Shown here: piece by piece, positions 6,152 to 15,362 of the stretch | Numbering within the stretch: the first letter of the stretch is position 1 | Layout of the letters: the number at the start of each line of letters is the position of its first letter | NCBI GenBank assembly: GCA_030655775.1 | Contig: JAUSPI010000220.1 | Location: 1-52,960 of the forward strand | Reading direction: 5' to 3' | Source of the DNA: Syntrophales bacterium | Lineage (GTDB): Bacteria; Desulfobacterota; Syntrophia; Syntrophales; JADFWA01 | Length of the DNA: 52,960 nucleotides | The notes under the pieces: model-generated | Told to the model about the DNA's origin: nothing | The model's database searches: none | The model's input: only the letters and a program-made list of their open reading frames with translations | Made by a program: the position numbers and the translations under genes

Positions 6152-8383
6152 TTATATTTTTCCTCTTATCTGATCGATCTCTTCCAGGATTTTCAGGGAG
6201 GTTTCTTCCATCGATTCAAGGATATCAAGGGCGTTTTTCTTGTCGGATTGTTCCTGACCAATGAGTGCAACCATCTCAGATATGTCGGCTGTGAACATAC
6301 AAAAACGGTCAATCAGCATTTCATGAAGGTAATTCGAAGCCGTCTCAGTCAGTTTAAAAATATATTGAAATTTCAGGTTTTCCTTATAATTCTTTAAATA
6401 GAAAACGATCGACCGTTCTGTTTCTTTTTTGATACGTCTTACACCATCACGCAGTGCGAGGATTTCTCCTTCCTTCTCGTTCTGAATCGGTTTTTTAAAC
6501 AGTTTTTTTATAAATTTGAGAAGGTTGTAATAACCGAGACGCATGATTGCTTCAGTTCTAATCTTCGCAGTGTACTCAGTGTGCGAAATGAGTGGAGGTA
6601 CTTTAAATCCCGTTTTTTTCTTTATGTCTTCAAGATCAATAAAGTATGCCCCCACTGCTGTCTGGCTTTTCAAAGTGATTCCCAGCTCAAGGAAAGTTTT
6701 ATCGTATTTTTTAGTGGCACTTTCTACCATTGCATCATACGTGGAGGCAATATTATCAAGAAAATTTTTGATCTTATCCTCTTCCTGACGAATGAACTGG
6801 ATCAATTGTGGATTGATGGTCTCGGCAATGAAAGTGTCGAGGGCATGCTTGAATTCCTGAAATATCGTATATATGGTGGATGAAAAACCGACAGACTCAA
6901 TATTGTCTTCATGGTCTTGATATTTAACATTGTAGTTTCTGACAAACTTCTGAATATCCCGGATTACATTACCGTAGTGGGCATCTAAAAAACTGTCTAT
7001 GTCCTTTCCAAGTTCAAGCTTTGTTTTTTGTGATGTCCCGTCAATGGTGTCTTTGGCCATTGCTTTTGTTTGATTTGCCAATTCTTGTTCATGTTCAATT
7101 TTTTCAAAAACTTCTAGTGCGCTGTCGGAGTCCCTGATAAGAATGTCATGATTGATACTGATCCAGTCATGTATTCCGGAAGCCATAATCGTCAGGCGTT
7201 CCAGTTGATTTTTCAACAGAAGAGCTAAACGATCTCCTGTCAGTTTTTCATAGAAGGCGGTTTCGAACTGCCTGGTTTTCTCATTTGAAAAAGTTACCAG
7301 TTCAGATTCCTTTTTCCACTGTTTAAGTCTAAACCTGTCCTTTTGTGGAAGGCTTGTTTCAAGATGTTTGAAGAGATTAAAGAGGGTAGAGAATGCAAAG
7401 ATTTCGGGGTCACGCTTGATTAATGATATCTCTTCTCTTATCCTTTTAATAATCCTCAGGAGATCATCAATGCCTTCATGCTCGCTGAAATCACAGTTTA
7501 CGACAAAGAAAATGTTCTCCAGAAGCCCCATCTTCTTGATCATGGTTAAAAACTTGATATCTGCCTGGCGCATTCCTGTTCTGCTGCTCAGGACGTATAT
7601 AATGAGATTCGTCCTTAGGAGATAATCCTGAATCATAGTCAGATGCAGGGGATTGGAAGAGTCACTGCCCTGGCAGTCAGCAATTTCGATATTGTTTTCA
7701 AGGTTGTGTTTGTTCTCTATATGTAATTCCATATCTCTGAGATAGACTGCCAGTGAATCGTCGCCGACAAAATCCTTGTGCCTGACAAACTTTCTTTTTT
7801 CGAATTGTGTAATTCTGTCATCGGGGGGAAGTGTTTTGTTTACACGTTTGTATCCATTCAGGTACGAGGAGAGAAGCATACAGTTGGCATTGCGTGTATC
7901 ATTCGAAATGAGTTGGTCAGTATTCAGTGAATTCAGTGTCTTTTTCAGCTCTGTTCGATCCTGGTTACGCCTTATGTCAAACTGACTGTCTGCAGAGCGC
8001 GGGTTCAGGGATGGTAAGAGTACCATAGCCTGTCTCATCTCATCATTCACTTCATCCCAGGTTTTAAAATCGAGGATCGCCTTTAATGTTTGCCCTGTAC
8101 GTATCCTGGTAACGATCGATGTTATCACACCGGCCCCGCGTCTGAGGTAATCTCCTCCTAAATACGCGTTTACAAATGTGCTTTTACCGGACTTTGTAGT
8201 ACCTACCACGGCTACGCGTACGATATCCTCAACCATCTGCTTCTCGATGAAACGACACTCTCTTTCCCAGACATTAAAGGGATTTCCGGATATGCCGGGA
8301 ATCGATTTTGCTGTTGCAAAAAGAGATGAAATGTCGCGGTTGATCTGCATGAGAGATTCTTTTATCGAGTCATAGTTGATCAC
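6152..8383 (-). CDS. Dynamin-family large GTPase
   Basis: 743 residues, starting at GTG with AGGAG 6 bases upstream. The GTP-binding elements are in order: P-loop GTTKSGKST at 61-69, a conserved switch Thr region (GAGVITSIVTRIRTG), the DxxG element IADCQGSD, and a G4-like VVNCDFSEHEG. Long charged helices fill the rest (EVFEKIEHEQELANQTKAMAKD; many Lys/Glu runs toward the C-terminus), as in bacterial dynamin-like proteins that bind and remodel membranes. G4 is NCD rather than NKxD, as in many dynamins. Only one such gene is present; bacterial dynamins often occur in pairs. It lies directly upstream of rsmB, with no obvious functional tie. Confidence 0.82.
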   Translation of the reverse strand: MINYDSIKESLMQINRDISSLFATAKSIPGISGNPFNVWERECRFIEKQMVEDIVRVAVVGTTKSGKSTFVNAYLGGDYLRRGAGVITSIVTRIRTGQTLKAILDFKTWDEVNDEMRQAMVLLPSLNPRSADSQFDIRRNQDRTELKKTLNSLNTDQLISNDTRNANCMLLSSYLNGYKRVNKTLPPDDRITQFEKRKFVRHKDFVGDDSLAVYLRDMELHIENKHNLENNIEIADCQGSDSSNPLHLTMIQDYLLRTNLIIYVLSSRTGMRQADIKFLTMIKKMGLLENIFFVVNCDFSEHEGIDDLLRIIKRIREEISLIKRDPEIFAFSTLFNLFKHLETSLPQKDRFRLKQWKKESELVTFSNEKTRQFETAFYEKLTGDRLALLLKNQLERLTIMASGIHDWISINHDILIRDSDSALEVFEKIEHEQELANQTKAMAKDTIDGTSQKTKLELGKDIDSFLDAHYGNVIRDIQKFVRNYNVKYQDHEDNIESVGFSSTIYTIFQEFKHALDTFIAETINPQLIQFIRQEEDKIKNFLDNIASTYDAMVESATKKYDKTFLELGITLKSQTAVGAYFIDLEDIKKKTGFKVPPLISHTEYTAKIRTEAIMRLGYYNLLKFIKKLFKKPIQNEKEGEILALRDGVRRIKKETERSIVFYLKNYKENLKFQYIFKLTETASNYLHEMLIDRFCMFTADISEMVALIGQEQSDKKNALDILESMEETSLKILEEIDQIRGKI

Positions 8384-8474
8384 GGTTTCTCCTGTTCGGG
8401 GGCGTCGATTAGGCTAAGGCTAAAATCGCTAAAGTTATATCATCTTTGCTATATAAGGTTCTTTGCACGGACAA

Positions 8475-8645
8475 ACAAGTTTGATGCACTCGTAAAAAGT
8501 CATAAAACTCCCTCTCCCTTGATGGGAGAGGATAGGGGTGAGGGTGAATGCAACGTTATTTCAGTTGCTTATATCCCCCTCCCCTTTATCCCCTCCCGCC
8601 AGGGGAGGGGAAATCCGACTTTTTACGAGTTCATCAAGTTTGTCC
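8475..8645. repeat. TIR-bounded repeat, family 1, copy A
   Basis: Ends are near-perfect inverted repeats of about 30 bp: cactcgtaaaaagtc (left) against gactttttacgagttc (right), with outer gacaaac / gtttgtcc words also pairing. Between them lie two G/C-rich blocks (ctccctctcccttgatggg and cccctcccgccaggggagg) that can each fold. No coding sequence inside. It occupies the gap between fmt and the dynamin-like gene; the rest of 8384-8681 shows nothing else. Confidence 0.8.
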
Positions 8646-8681
8646 ATGCCACCCTTTGCCGATAAGGGTATCGGTTACTAC

Positions 8682-9617
8682 TTAGCCGAGAGTGTCTTCC
8701 GGCGATATTTTATACCCTCTCAGAAAATCGAAGATGGACATCCTTCTTTTATTTTCAAGCTGTATCTCCTCTAAATATATATATCCGTCCTGTGCCGCCA
8801 CCTGAAGCCCCTTTTCCGCTTTACCGACTATCCTGCCTGCCTGCTCTGGCACATGACATTCTTCTCCTGTTGCGGAAAATATCTTCATTTTTTTTTCATT
8901 TATAAAAGTATGTGCACATGGAGATGGGTAAAGACCTCTGATGAGGTTCAGAATATCCTTGATACCGGCCTTCCAGTTTATAATACTGTCTTCTTTCTGC
9001 AGCCGGGGGGCGTAAGTTGCCAGGGAGGAGTCCTGTGGCGTCCTGGTGATTGTACCTTCTGTTATTCCTTTTACCGTTTTAAGAAGAAGCTCGGAGCCCA
9101 TCTTTGATAATCTGTCATGGAGCTTGTCAAATGTCTCATCAGATTCTACCGGTGTCTCTTCCTGAAGCAGGATATCTCCCGTATCCATCCCCTCATCCAT
9201 TAAAATTGTCGTAATTCCTGTCGTCTCTTCACCCCGTATGAGGGTCCAGTTGATCGGCGCGGCCCCCCTGTACTTAGGGAGCAGTGAGGGATGTACATTG
9301 ATGCAGCCCATTTCGGGGAATTCAATGATCTCCCCGGGAAGTATCTGGCCGAATGCGACGAGTACCACCATATCGGGAGCAAGTTCTCTGAAAGTGTCCA
9401 GAAATTCTTTATCTCTGACTTTATCGGGTTGGAATACAGGGAGATTATACTTCTCGGCAGTGATCTTGACCGGGGGTGGAACATATTTTCTTCCTCTTCC
9501 CTTGGGCCTGTCGGGCTGGGTGACAACCCCGATAATGGGACAACCATTTTTTGCCAGTATTTCGAGGGATGGGATGGCGAATTTCGGCGTTCCCATAAAT
9601 ACAATCTTTGGTTTCAT
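8682..9617 (-). CDS. fmt: Methionyl-tRNA formyltransferase
   Basis: 311 residues, standard length. It transfers a formyl group from 10-formyl-tetrahydrofolate to Met-tRNAfMet for initiation. Seen: an N-terminal Rossmann start KIVFMGTPKFAIPSLE, the signature VHPSLLPKYRGAAPINW with the catalytic Asn/His region, and MDTGDILLQEE. The C-terminal OB-like domain (about 205-311) is present. Peptide deformylase, a common neighbour, is not in the window. The ATG at 9617 sits 86 bases downstream of the folE2 stop. Confidence 0.95.
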   Translation of the reverse strand: MKPKIVFMGTPKFAIPSLEILAKNGCPIIGVVTQPDRPKGRGRKYVPPPVKITAEKYNLPVFQPDKVRDKEFLDTFRELAPDMVVLVAFGQILPGEIIEFPEMGCINVHPSLLPKYRGAAPINWTLIRGEETTGITTILMDEGMDTGDILLQEETPVESDETFDKLHDRLSKMGSELLLKTVKGITEGTITRTPQDSSLATYAPRLQKEDSIINWKAGIKDILNLIRGLYPSPCAHTFINEKKMKIFSATGEECHVPEQAGRIVGKAEKGLQVAAQDGYIYLEEIQLENKRRMSIFDFLRGYKISPEDTLG

Positions 9618-9703
9618 GTGACGCTTTCCGGTTTTAGATAATAATTTGGTCTGTTTTCACCAAAAGGGTGTATATAAACGCCGCGATCATAACCTTTACC
9701 GGG

Positions 9704-10471
9704 TTATTCTTTTTCCAGATATGCGTAAGCGCTGTGGTTATGTATACTTTCGAAATTTTCCGCCTCTATGCTGTACCAGGTGAAATTGTCATCCCTGTTC
9801 AGTCGTTCCGCTATGCTTCTCACAACATCTTCAACGAACATCGGGTTTTCATATCCCTTTTCGGTAACATACTTTTCATCTATTCTCTTAAGCAGGGAAT
9901 AGACCTGACCACTGGCGGAGTCTTCTATCAACCTGATAACGTCTTCTATCCAGAAGAATTTGTTGAATCTAACTTTTACATTTACAATGCTTCTCTGATT
10001 ATGGGCGCCCATATTACTTACCTCTTTTGAGCATGGACATACCGTAGTAACCGGCACTATGATACCAACCATAAAATCATTCTTTTTGCCGTTATTTTCT
10101 CCGCAGAACTGACATTTGTATTCCATGAGACTTTTTGCCCCCGATACGGGGGCGGCTTTTTCGATGAAGTAGGGGAATTCAATCTCCATGTGTGCCGACT
10201 GTGCATCCAGTTTTTCTCTTACCTTCTCGAGTATTATCTGGAATGTTTTGATATTGATTTGCCCCCTGTATTCATTTAACACCTCGATAAAACGGCTCAT
10301 ATGTGTCCCTTTGAATTGACGGGGCAAGTTTACATACATATTGATAGTTGCATTGACGTGTTGTGTGCCATTGGCCTGATCAAGAACTATTACGGGGTAT
10401 TTAATCCCCTTAACACCAACCTTTTTTATGTCTATATTTCTGGAATCTTTCTGATTCTGAACATCAACCAT
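9704..10471 (-). CDS. folE2: GTP cyclohydrolase FolE2 (type IB)
   Basis: 255 residues. It converts GTP to 7,8-dihydroneopterin triphosphate, the first step shared by folate and queuosine synthesis. Family marks: GVKGIKYPVIVLD near the start, the Cys element VCPCSKEVSNMGAHNQRS that supplies the metal ligand, and the C-terminal ENFESIHNHSAYAYLEKE. FolE2 is the metal-flexible form that replaces zinc-dependent FolE. Its ATG shares one base with the queD stop (TAATG at 10471), so translation is coupled. The pairing with queD points to the queuosine branch, though the enzyme would also feed folate. Confidence 0.95.
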   Translation of the reverse strand: MVDVQNQKDSRNIDIKKVGVKGIKYPVIVLDQANGTQHVNATINMYVNLPRQFKGTHMSRFIEVLNEYRGQINIKTFQIILEKVREKLDAQSAHMEIEFPYFIEKAAPVSGAKSLMEYKCQFCGENNGKKNDFMVGIIVPVTTVCPCSKEVSNMGAHNQRSIVNVKVRFNKFFWIEDVIRLIEDSASGQVYSLLKRIDEKYVTEKGYENPMFVEDVVRSIAERLNRDDNFTWYSIEAENFESIHNHSAYAYLEKE

Positions 10472-10845
10472 TATTCTTCTCCGTTGTAGGAAACCCTTGC
10501 ATTCTCCGATTCCCAGACCGTTATCAGGGATACATTTATTTTTCTGGAACTTACTTTTTCATAAATCATGTCATAAATGTACTTCGCTATATTTTCCGAT
10601 GACGGATTTATGTTTTTAAAATGAGGGGTGTCATTAAGAAATTTGTGATCGAGCTTATCAAGTATCTCTTCTATCCACCCTTCTAATATCCTGAAGTCTA
10701 TAAGCAGCCCTTCTTCGTTTAATTTTTTTGATTCCACGGAAACTTCGACTGTGAAATTATGTCCGTGGAGTTTTTCACATCTGCCTCCAATATCCTTCAG
10801 GTTGTGAGCAGCAGAGAATGCTTTTTTAATAGTTACTTCGTACAT
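10471..10845 (-). CDS. queD: 6-carboxytetrahydropterin synthase QueD
   Basis: 124 residues from the ATG at 10845 (MYEVTIKKAFSAAHNL); the open frame extends 28 codons further upstream but those residues do not fit the family. Zinc ligands His14, His27 and His29 (FSAAHNL, KLHGHNF) and catalytic Cys23 are all in place, with VWESENARVSY near the C-terminus. QueD makes 6-carboxy-5,6,7,8-tetrahydropterin from dihydroneopterin triphosphate, the product of the adjoining FolE2. It is probably the first gene of a queD-folE2 operon. Confidence 0.93.
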   Translation of the reverse strand: MYEVTIKKAFSAAHNLKDIGGRCEKLHGHNFTVEVSVESKKLNEEGLLIDFRILEGWIEEILDKLDHKFLNDTPHFKNINPSSENIAKYIYDMIYEKVSSRKINVSLITVWESENARVSYNGEE

Positions 10846-11169
10846 CAGATTCCAATATATCAAAGGGAAGAGTATGTCAACTCTGGATGTGAAATGTGTC
10901 AATAGCATTTCAATATGTCCGGTTTTCATAGCAAGTGAAATGTCCGGTTTGAAAATTGTTTATAGGTTTAGTTGAACAAAGCTTTTGTTCCCTCTTCTCC
11001 AGTTCATTCGGTATTTCACAAAGCGTTAACCCATGGGAAAGACGGTGAGTTGATGAACCGTTTGTATCTATAAGTTCACCTCCAGCATTGTGCCATCCCC
11101 CGGATATCCAAAGCGGGGGAGATAGATTTTACAAATAATTACTTGAACTAAGAGGGATAATTCTGATAA
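10846..11169. other. Divergent intergenic region between queD and the MetH reactivation gene
   Basis: This 324-bp gap must hold the promoters of both divergent operons. I see a G/C hairpin near 11097-11125 (ccccc..ggggg around ggatatccaaag) and a gggaa..cggtga stretch near 11035-11050 that faintly recalls part of a cobalamin riboswitch. The B12-box is missing, so I do not call a riboswitch. No small ORF with a good start was found. Confidence 0.4.
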
Positions 11170-11844
11170 ATGTGTGGTGGAAAAATGGAAAGCAGGCAAG
11201 AAAGTAATATGAATCGCTCACTTTTTTTTGATTCCATAAATGTTGCAACACCGGAAGAGAACATATATAAACGCCTGGGATACCGAAAAGGTAAAACTCA
11301 GCTCACATCTCAACAGAAAGAGGAAGTTGAGCACTATATTGAAGATGCACTTTCTCTTATTGATGTGAAGGGTTCAGGAATACGAATCCCTATTCAGGAA
11401 AGAAAATCCTCTAAAATTATCCTTTCAACAGGCGTTACATTTGAAAGCATGCATCTGTCCGCATTTCTCGAAGATTGCGGGGAGATTGTACTGATGGGGA
11501 CTACGGCGGGCAGCGATATCGTTGACGCTGTCCGGAAAGATTCCACTGAGGATAACCTGACCCGCGCAGTTGTCTTTGATGCAGTGGCCAGTGAGATTGT
11601 GGATGCATCACTTGACTGGATAGTTAATTACTACAATCAGGAACTCCGCAGAGAAAACAAACGTCTTACCTCAAAGCGTTTCTCCGCGGGTTATCATGAT
11701 TTTTTACTTGAAAACCAGAAAACCATTTACGATATATTGCAGCTCCACCGTATTGGGGTCAGAATAAACGAGAAATTTATTCTCATACCGGAAAAGTCAG
11801 TTACCGCTATCGCCGGAATTGAAAATATGGTAAATCGCAGGTAA
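11170..11844 (+). CDS. MetH reactivation-domain protein (vitamin B12-dependent methionine synthase activation domain)
   Basis: 224 residues that correspond to the fourth module of long MetH enzymes, which binds S-adenosylmethionine and reductively remethylates inactive cob(II)alamin. Typical marks are RFSAGYHDFLLENQKTIYDIL and the terminal LIPEKSVTAIAGI. The neighbouring metH lacks this module, so this is the split-out reactivator. Starts at ATG 11170, 11185 or 11209 are all possible; a GGTGG precedes 11185, and none has a clean binding site. It is the first gene of the plus-strand block and lies 70 bases before metH. Confidence 0.88.
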   Translation: MCGGKMESRQESNMNRSLFFDSINVATPEENIYKRLGYRKGKTQLTSQQKEEVEHYIEDALSLIDVKGSGIRIPIQERKSSKIILSTGVTFESMHLSAFLEDCGEIVLMGTTAGSDIVDAVRKDSTEDNLTRAVVFDAVASEIVDASLDWIVNYYNQELRRENKRLTSKRFSAGYHDFLLENQKTIYDILQLHRIGVRINEKFILIPEKSVTAIAGIENMVNRR

Positions 11845-11914
11845 ACATTCAGAGCGAACGATTTTTCTGCTGAAAGACTGTGTTGATAGCCAAACGCTTT
11901 ATAGGTGATACAGG

Positions 11915-14350
11915 GTGAATATTAAAGATAAAATAAATAAGCTTCTCAACAAAAGAGTACTTATCCTCGATGGTGCTACAGGGACGGAGTTACAGAAGGG
12001 CGGTATGCCTCAGGGAGCATGTCCGGAAATATGGTGCCTTGAAAATCCTCGGATTATTCAGGCGATTCATTCCGACTATCAAAAATCTGGCGCTGATGTT
12101 GTTTATACCTGCACCTTTGGCGCAAATCGCTTCAAATTAGGGCAGTACGATGTTCATAATATAAGAGAGGTCAACAGCCGGCTTGCCAAGCTGTCTAAGG
12201 ATGCCGTTGGTGAAAAGGCTATGGTGGCCGGTGATATCGGCCCCACGGGGCAGTTCGTCAAGCCTTTTGGAAATATCGATTTCGAGGAAGCGGTTGAGGT
12301 ATTTAAAGAACAGGCCGTAGGGCTTCTTGAAGGCGGCGTTGATCTCTTTGTGATTGAGACCATGATGGATATTCAGGAGGCGCGTGCGGCGCTGATTGCC
12401 GTAAAAGAAGTTACGGATGCGTTTGTCATGGTTACCATGACGTTTGAGCAAGATGGCCGCACACTCAATGGAACAGATCCGGTAACCGCACTAATTACTC
12501 TGCAGAGTCTCGGTGCCGATGCTGTTGGCTGCAACTGTTCTACAGGCCCGGAAGAGATGCTTGAATATATCAAAGCGATGAAACCATACGCGAAAGTCCC
12601 TCTCGTGGCAAAACCAAATGCCGGTATCCCGAAACTTGTTGGGGATGAAACCGTTTTCGACATGCCGCCCGCCGGGTTCGCCTCTTTTGGCAAAAAATAT
12701 GTTTCGACAGGCGTTAATATCATGGGCGGCTGCTGCGGGACATCGCCGGAACATATATATGCATTCAGGAAGGAGATTCAAAAAGAAAAGCCCCATGCTC
12801 CCTTTAGAAAATCGATAAGTGCCCTCAGCTCCGCGAGAAAATTTATCGTTCTGGAAAAGGACAAGCCACTTTGTATTGTAGGGGAGCGTATTAATCCTAC
12901 GGGGAAAAAGGCCCTTCAGCAGGAACTCCTCGACGGCAAAATGTCTCTCATACGGCAAATGACCAAAGAGCAGAAAAGAGATGGCGCCGGAATTCTTGAT
13001 GTCAATGTAGGTGTTCCCGGTATCGACGAAGTGAAGACCATGCATGAAGTGGTCAGTCTCCTGTCGACCATTACCGATCTTCCCCTGGTTATTGATTCAT
13101 CAAATATTGAAGCGATAGAGACGGCTCTCAGGATCTATCCAGGCCGTGCCCTGATCAATTCCATTTCCGGGGAAGAGGGGAAACTCAAAAAACTTCTCCC
13201 CATAGCAGCAAAATACGGGGCAATGTTTATTCTCCTGCCGTTGACTGACAGGGAAATACCGGAGACGGCGGAGAAGCGGAAAAAAATTATCAAAAGCGTA
13301 TTCAAAGATGCCGAAAGGTTCGGTTTTACCAGGGATGATATTGTCGTGGACGGGCTGGTGATGACGGTGGCTTCCGATTCCATGGCAGCGATGGAGACAC
13401 TGAAGACAATCGAGTGGTGCTCACGCAAATTCAAATGTAAAACCATCGCCGGGGTTACCAATGTCTCCTTCGGAATGCCGCAGCGAAAATGGATCAATGC
13501 GGCTTTTCTCGCAATGGCTCAGGCTTTTGGTCTTACTCTGGCCATTGCCAATCCTTCTAATGAAGAGCTGATAAATGTTAAAATAGCGGCGGATGTGTTA
13601 ACTCAAAAAGATAAAGATGCTTCGTCATTTATTTCCTACTTTTCCGAAACGTCTCATATAAGTAAACCGGATGTGGAGGCGGATAAAATCTCGCCGGAGC
13701 AAGAGGTGTTTCAGGCTATTCTGGAAGGAAACAGGGAAGAGATAAAAAGATTTATAAAGAAAGCCCTCTCTTCCGGGACAACTGCTGACAGCCTTGTTCG
13801 TGATACGATGATTCCGGCTATCAGGGAGACAGGGGACTTGTTTGACAAGAAGGAGTATTTTCTTCCACAGCTCATCGCCAGTGCTGAAGTGATGAAAAGG
13901 GGGCTTGAATACCTTGATCCCTACCTGAAAAGAGACGTGTCGACGCAGGAAGCGAAAGCCCCTGTTCTTCTTGCCACGGTAAAAGGGGATATACATGACA
14001 TAGGAAAAAATATTGTATTCCTAATGTTAAAAAATCACGGATTTAATGTTATAGACCTTGGAAAAGATGTGTCTTCCGAAAAGATCATCGAGGAAATAAA
14101 GGTTTATCGACCTGCCATTGTGGGACTTTCCGCGCTCATGACCACAACAATGGTAAACATGAAAGAAGTTATTGATATGGCAAGAAGGGAAGGGCTTAAA
14201 TGTAAGTTTATAATAGGGGGGGCGGTGGTAAGCAAATCCTATGCGCAGTCGATTGGAGCGGAATACGCAAAAGATGGCGTCGGGGCGGTACGGCTTGCCC
14301 AAAGATTGTATGCGGAATTTTATGATGAGAAATTAAAACAGGGAAATTAA
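11915..14350 (+). CDS. metH: Cobalamin-dependent methionine synthase, three-module form
   Basis: 811 residues from a GTG start. Module 1 (about 1-290) is homocysteine S-methyltransferase: LDGATGTELQ, with zinc cysteines in GCNCSTGPEE and GGCCGTSPEH. Module 2 (about 310-580) is the pterin/methyltetrahydrofolate domain (IVGERINPTGKKALQ, DVNVGVPGIDE). Module 3 (about 600-811) is the helical cap and B12-binding domain with the cobalt-ligand motif GDIHDIGKNIV near residue 690 and IIGGAVVS. It makes methionine from homocysteine using methyl-B12. The SAM-binding reactivation module of the 1,200-aa enzymes is absent and is encoded just upstream. exbB follows two bases after the stop. Confidence 0.95.
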   Translation: MNIKDKINKLLNKRVLILDGATGTELQKGGMPQGACPEIWCLENPRIIQAIHSDYQKSGADVVYTCTFGANRFKLGQYDVHNIREVNSRLAKLSKDAVGEKAMVAGDIGPTGQFVKPFGNIDFEEAVEVFKEQAVGLLEGGVDLFVIETMMDIQEARAALIAVKEVTDAFVMVTMTFEQDGRTLNGTDPVTALITLQSLGADAVGCNCSTGPEEMLEYIKAMKPYAKVPLVAKPNAGIPKLVGDETVFDMPPAGFASFGKKYVSTGVNIMGGCCGTSPEHIYAFRKEIQKEKPHAPFRKSISALSSARKFIVLEKDKPLCIVGERINPTGKKALQQELLDGKMSLIRQMTKEQKRDGAGILDVNVGVPGIDEVKTMHEVVSLLSTITDLPLVIDSSNIEAIETALRIYPGRALINSISGEEGKLKKLLPIAAKYGAMFILLPLTDREIPETAEKRKKIIKSVFKDAERFGFTRDDIVVDGLVMTVASDSMAAMETLKTIEWCSRKFKCKTIAGVTNVSFGMPQRKWINAAFLAMAQAFGLTLAIANPSNEELINVKIAADVLTQKDKDASSFISYFSETSHISKPDVEADKISPEQEVFQAILEGNREEIKRFIKKALSSGTTADSLVRDTMIPAIRETGDLFDKKEYFLPQLIASAEVMKRGLEYLDPYLKRDVSTQEAKAPVLLATVKGDIHDIGKNIVFLMLKNHGFNVIDLGKDVSSEKIIEEIKVYRPAIVGLSALMTTTMVNMKEVIDMARREGLKCKFIIGGAVVSKSYAQSIGAEYAKDGVGAVRLAQRLYAEFYDEKLKQGN

Positions 14351-14352
14351 TC

Positions 14353-14961
14353 ATGTTAGAATATTTTTTTAAAGGGGGACCGGTCATGTACCCCCTTCTC
14401 ATCTGTTCAATAATATCGCTTACGGTAATCATTGAACGGGTAATATTCTGGATCAGAGAAGAAAAAAATCGTGACAGAACACTGTTGAATGAATTGATGT
14501 CTCTGGTTGAAAAGGGGCAGTTTGATGAAGCAAAGAAGAGAACCTTGAAAGCGCGGGATTACGTTATCAGGACAATGGTCTGCGGAGTTGTTCACCGCAA
14601 TTTTTCCCTGAGGGATGCCCTCCAGATGAGTGCCGATGAAGAAATCGCCCGGATGAGACGTTACCTGCCTATTCTCGACACAATGATAACACTCTCGCCT
14701 CTTCTGGGAATCCTCGGGACGGTCACAGGTATAATCTATTCTTTTAACATGCTTGGTACTGTGGGTGCGGAACATCCCCAGTTGATCACAGTGGGTATCG
14801 CCCAGGCGCTTATAACCACAGCCTTTGGCCTGACAATCGCCATTCTGAGCCTTATACCGTACAATTATTTTGTATCAAAGATAGAAAAAGCCGTGCTTGA
14901 GATGGAGAAGTACGGCACCAATCTGGAGATAATCTTCGAGCGGAAAAGGAACTCAGGATGA
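14353..14961 (+). CDS. exbB: ExbB/TolQ/MotA-family proton channel
   Basis: 202 residues with three membrane segments: YPLLICSIISLTVIIERVIFW near the N-terminus, and two C-terminal helices around ITLSPLLGILGTVTGIIYSF and ALITTAFGLTIAILSLIPY. The conserved central loop is present. With ExbD it uses the proton gradient to energise TonB. The start is two bases after metH, and the gene overlaps exbD by four bases (ATGA). The link to metH suggests the system could power uptake of cobalamin or another large nutrient, but no outer-membrane receptor is in the window. Confidence 0.93.
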   Translation: MLEYFFKGGPVMYPLLICSIISLTVIIERVIFWIREEKNRDRTLLNELMSLVEKGQFDEAKKRTLKARDYVIRTMVCGVVHRNFSLRDALQMSADEEIARMRRYLPILDTMITLSPLLGILGTVTGIIYSFNMLGTVGAEHPQLITVGIAQALITTAFGLTIAILSLIPYNYFVSKIEKAVLEMEKYGTNLEIIFERKRNSG

Positions 14962-15362
14962 AGATTTCAAGGCGTTACTCCGGTAAGGCAAGAATTGAGA
15001 TGATACCATTGATAGATGTTATATTTCTCCTTTTAGTTGCCTTTATATTCATGACCATGTCAATGGTCGTTCACAAGGGAATACCCATTGACCTGCCGCA
15101 ATCCTCTACATCCCTTGTCGATAAAAAGGAATTTGTAAGCATAAGCATAAGAGCAGATGGAAAGGTGTTTTTCGAAAAAGAGGAGGTAACACTGGACAAG
15201 CTCCTTTCCATGTTAACCTCTCATTATCGCGAATTTCCAAAAATGAAAGCGATCATAATGGGGGACAGGAAGGCCTCTTATGAACGGATCATCTCAGTGA
15301 TGGATGTGGTTAGAAAATCCGGAGTTGTCAGTCTGTCGCTGGAGACGAAATGGAAAGAGTAA
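14958..15362 (+). CDS. exbD: ExbD/TolR-family protein
   Basis: 134 residues with a single N-terminal membrane helix, IEMIPLIDVIFLLLVAFIFMTM, which carries the functionally essential Asp (PLIDVIF). The periplasmic C-terminal domain follows. It forms the stator with ExbB. Overlaps with exbB (4 bases) and tonB (13 bases) show a tightly coupled operon. Confidence 0.93.
   Translation: MKISRRYSGKARIEMIPLIDVIFLLLVAFIFMTMSMVVHKGIPIDLPQSSTSLVDKKEFVSISIRADGKVFFEKEEVTLDKLLSMLTSHYREFPKMKAIIMGDRKASYERIISVMDVVRKSGVVSLSLETKWKE

Noticed and set aside
11020-11125. Possible cobalamin riboswitch upstream of the MetH reactivation gene
   Set aside because: A gggaa..cggtga stretch is suggestive, but the B12-box and the conserved gccactg are missing, so the match is not enough.
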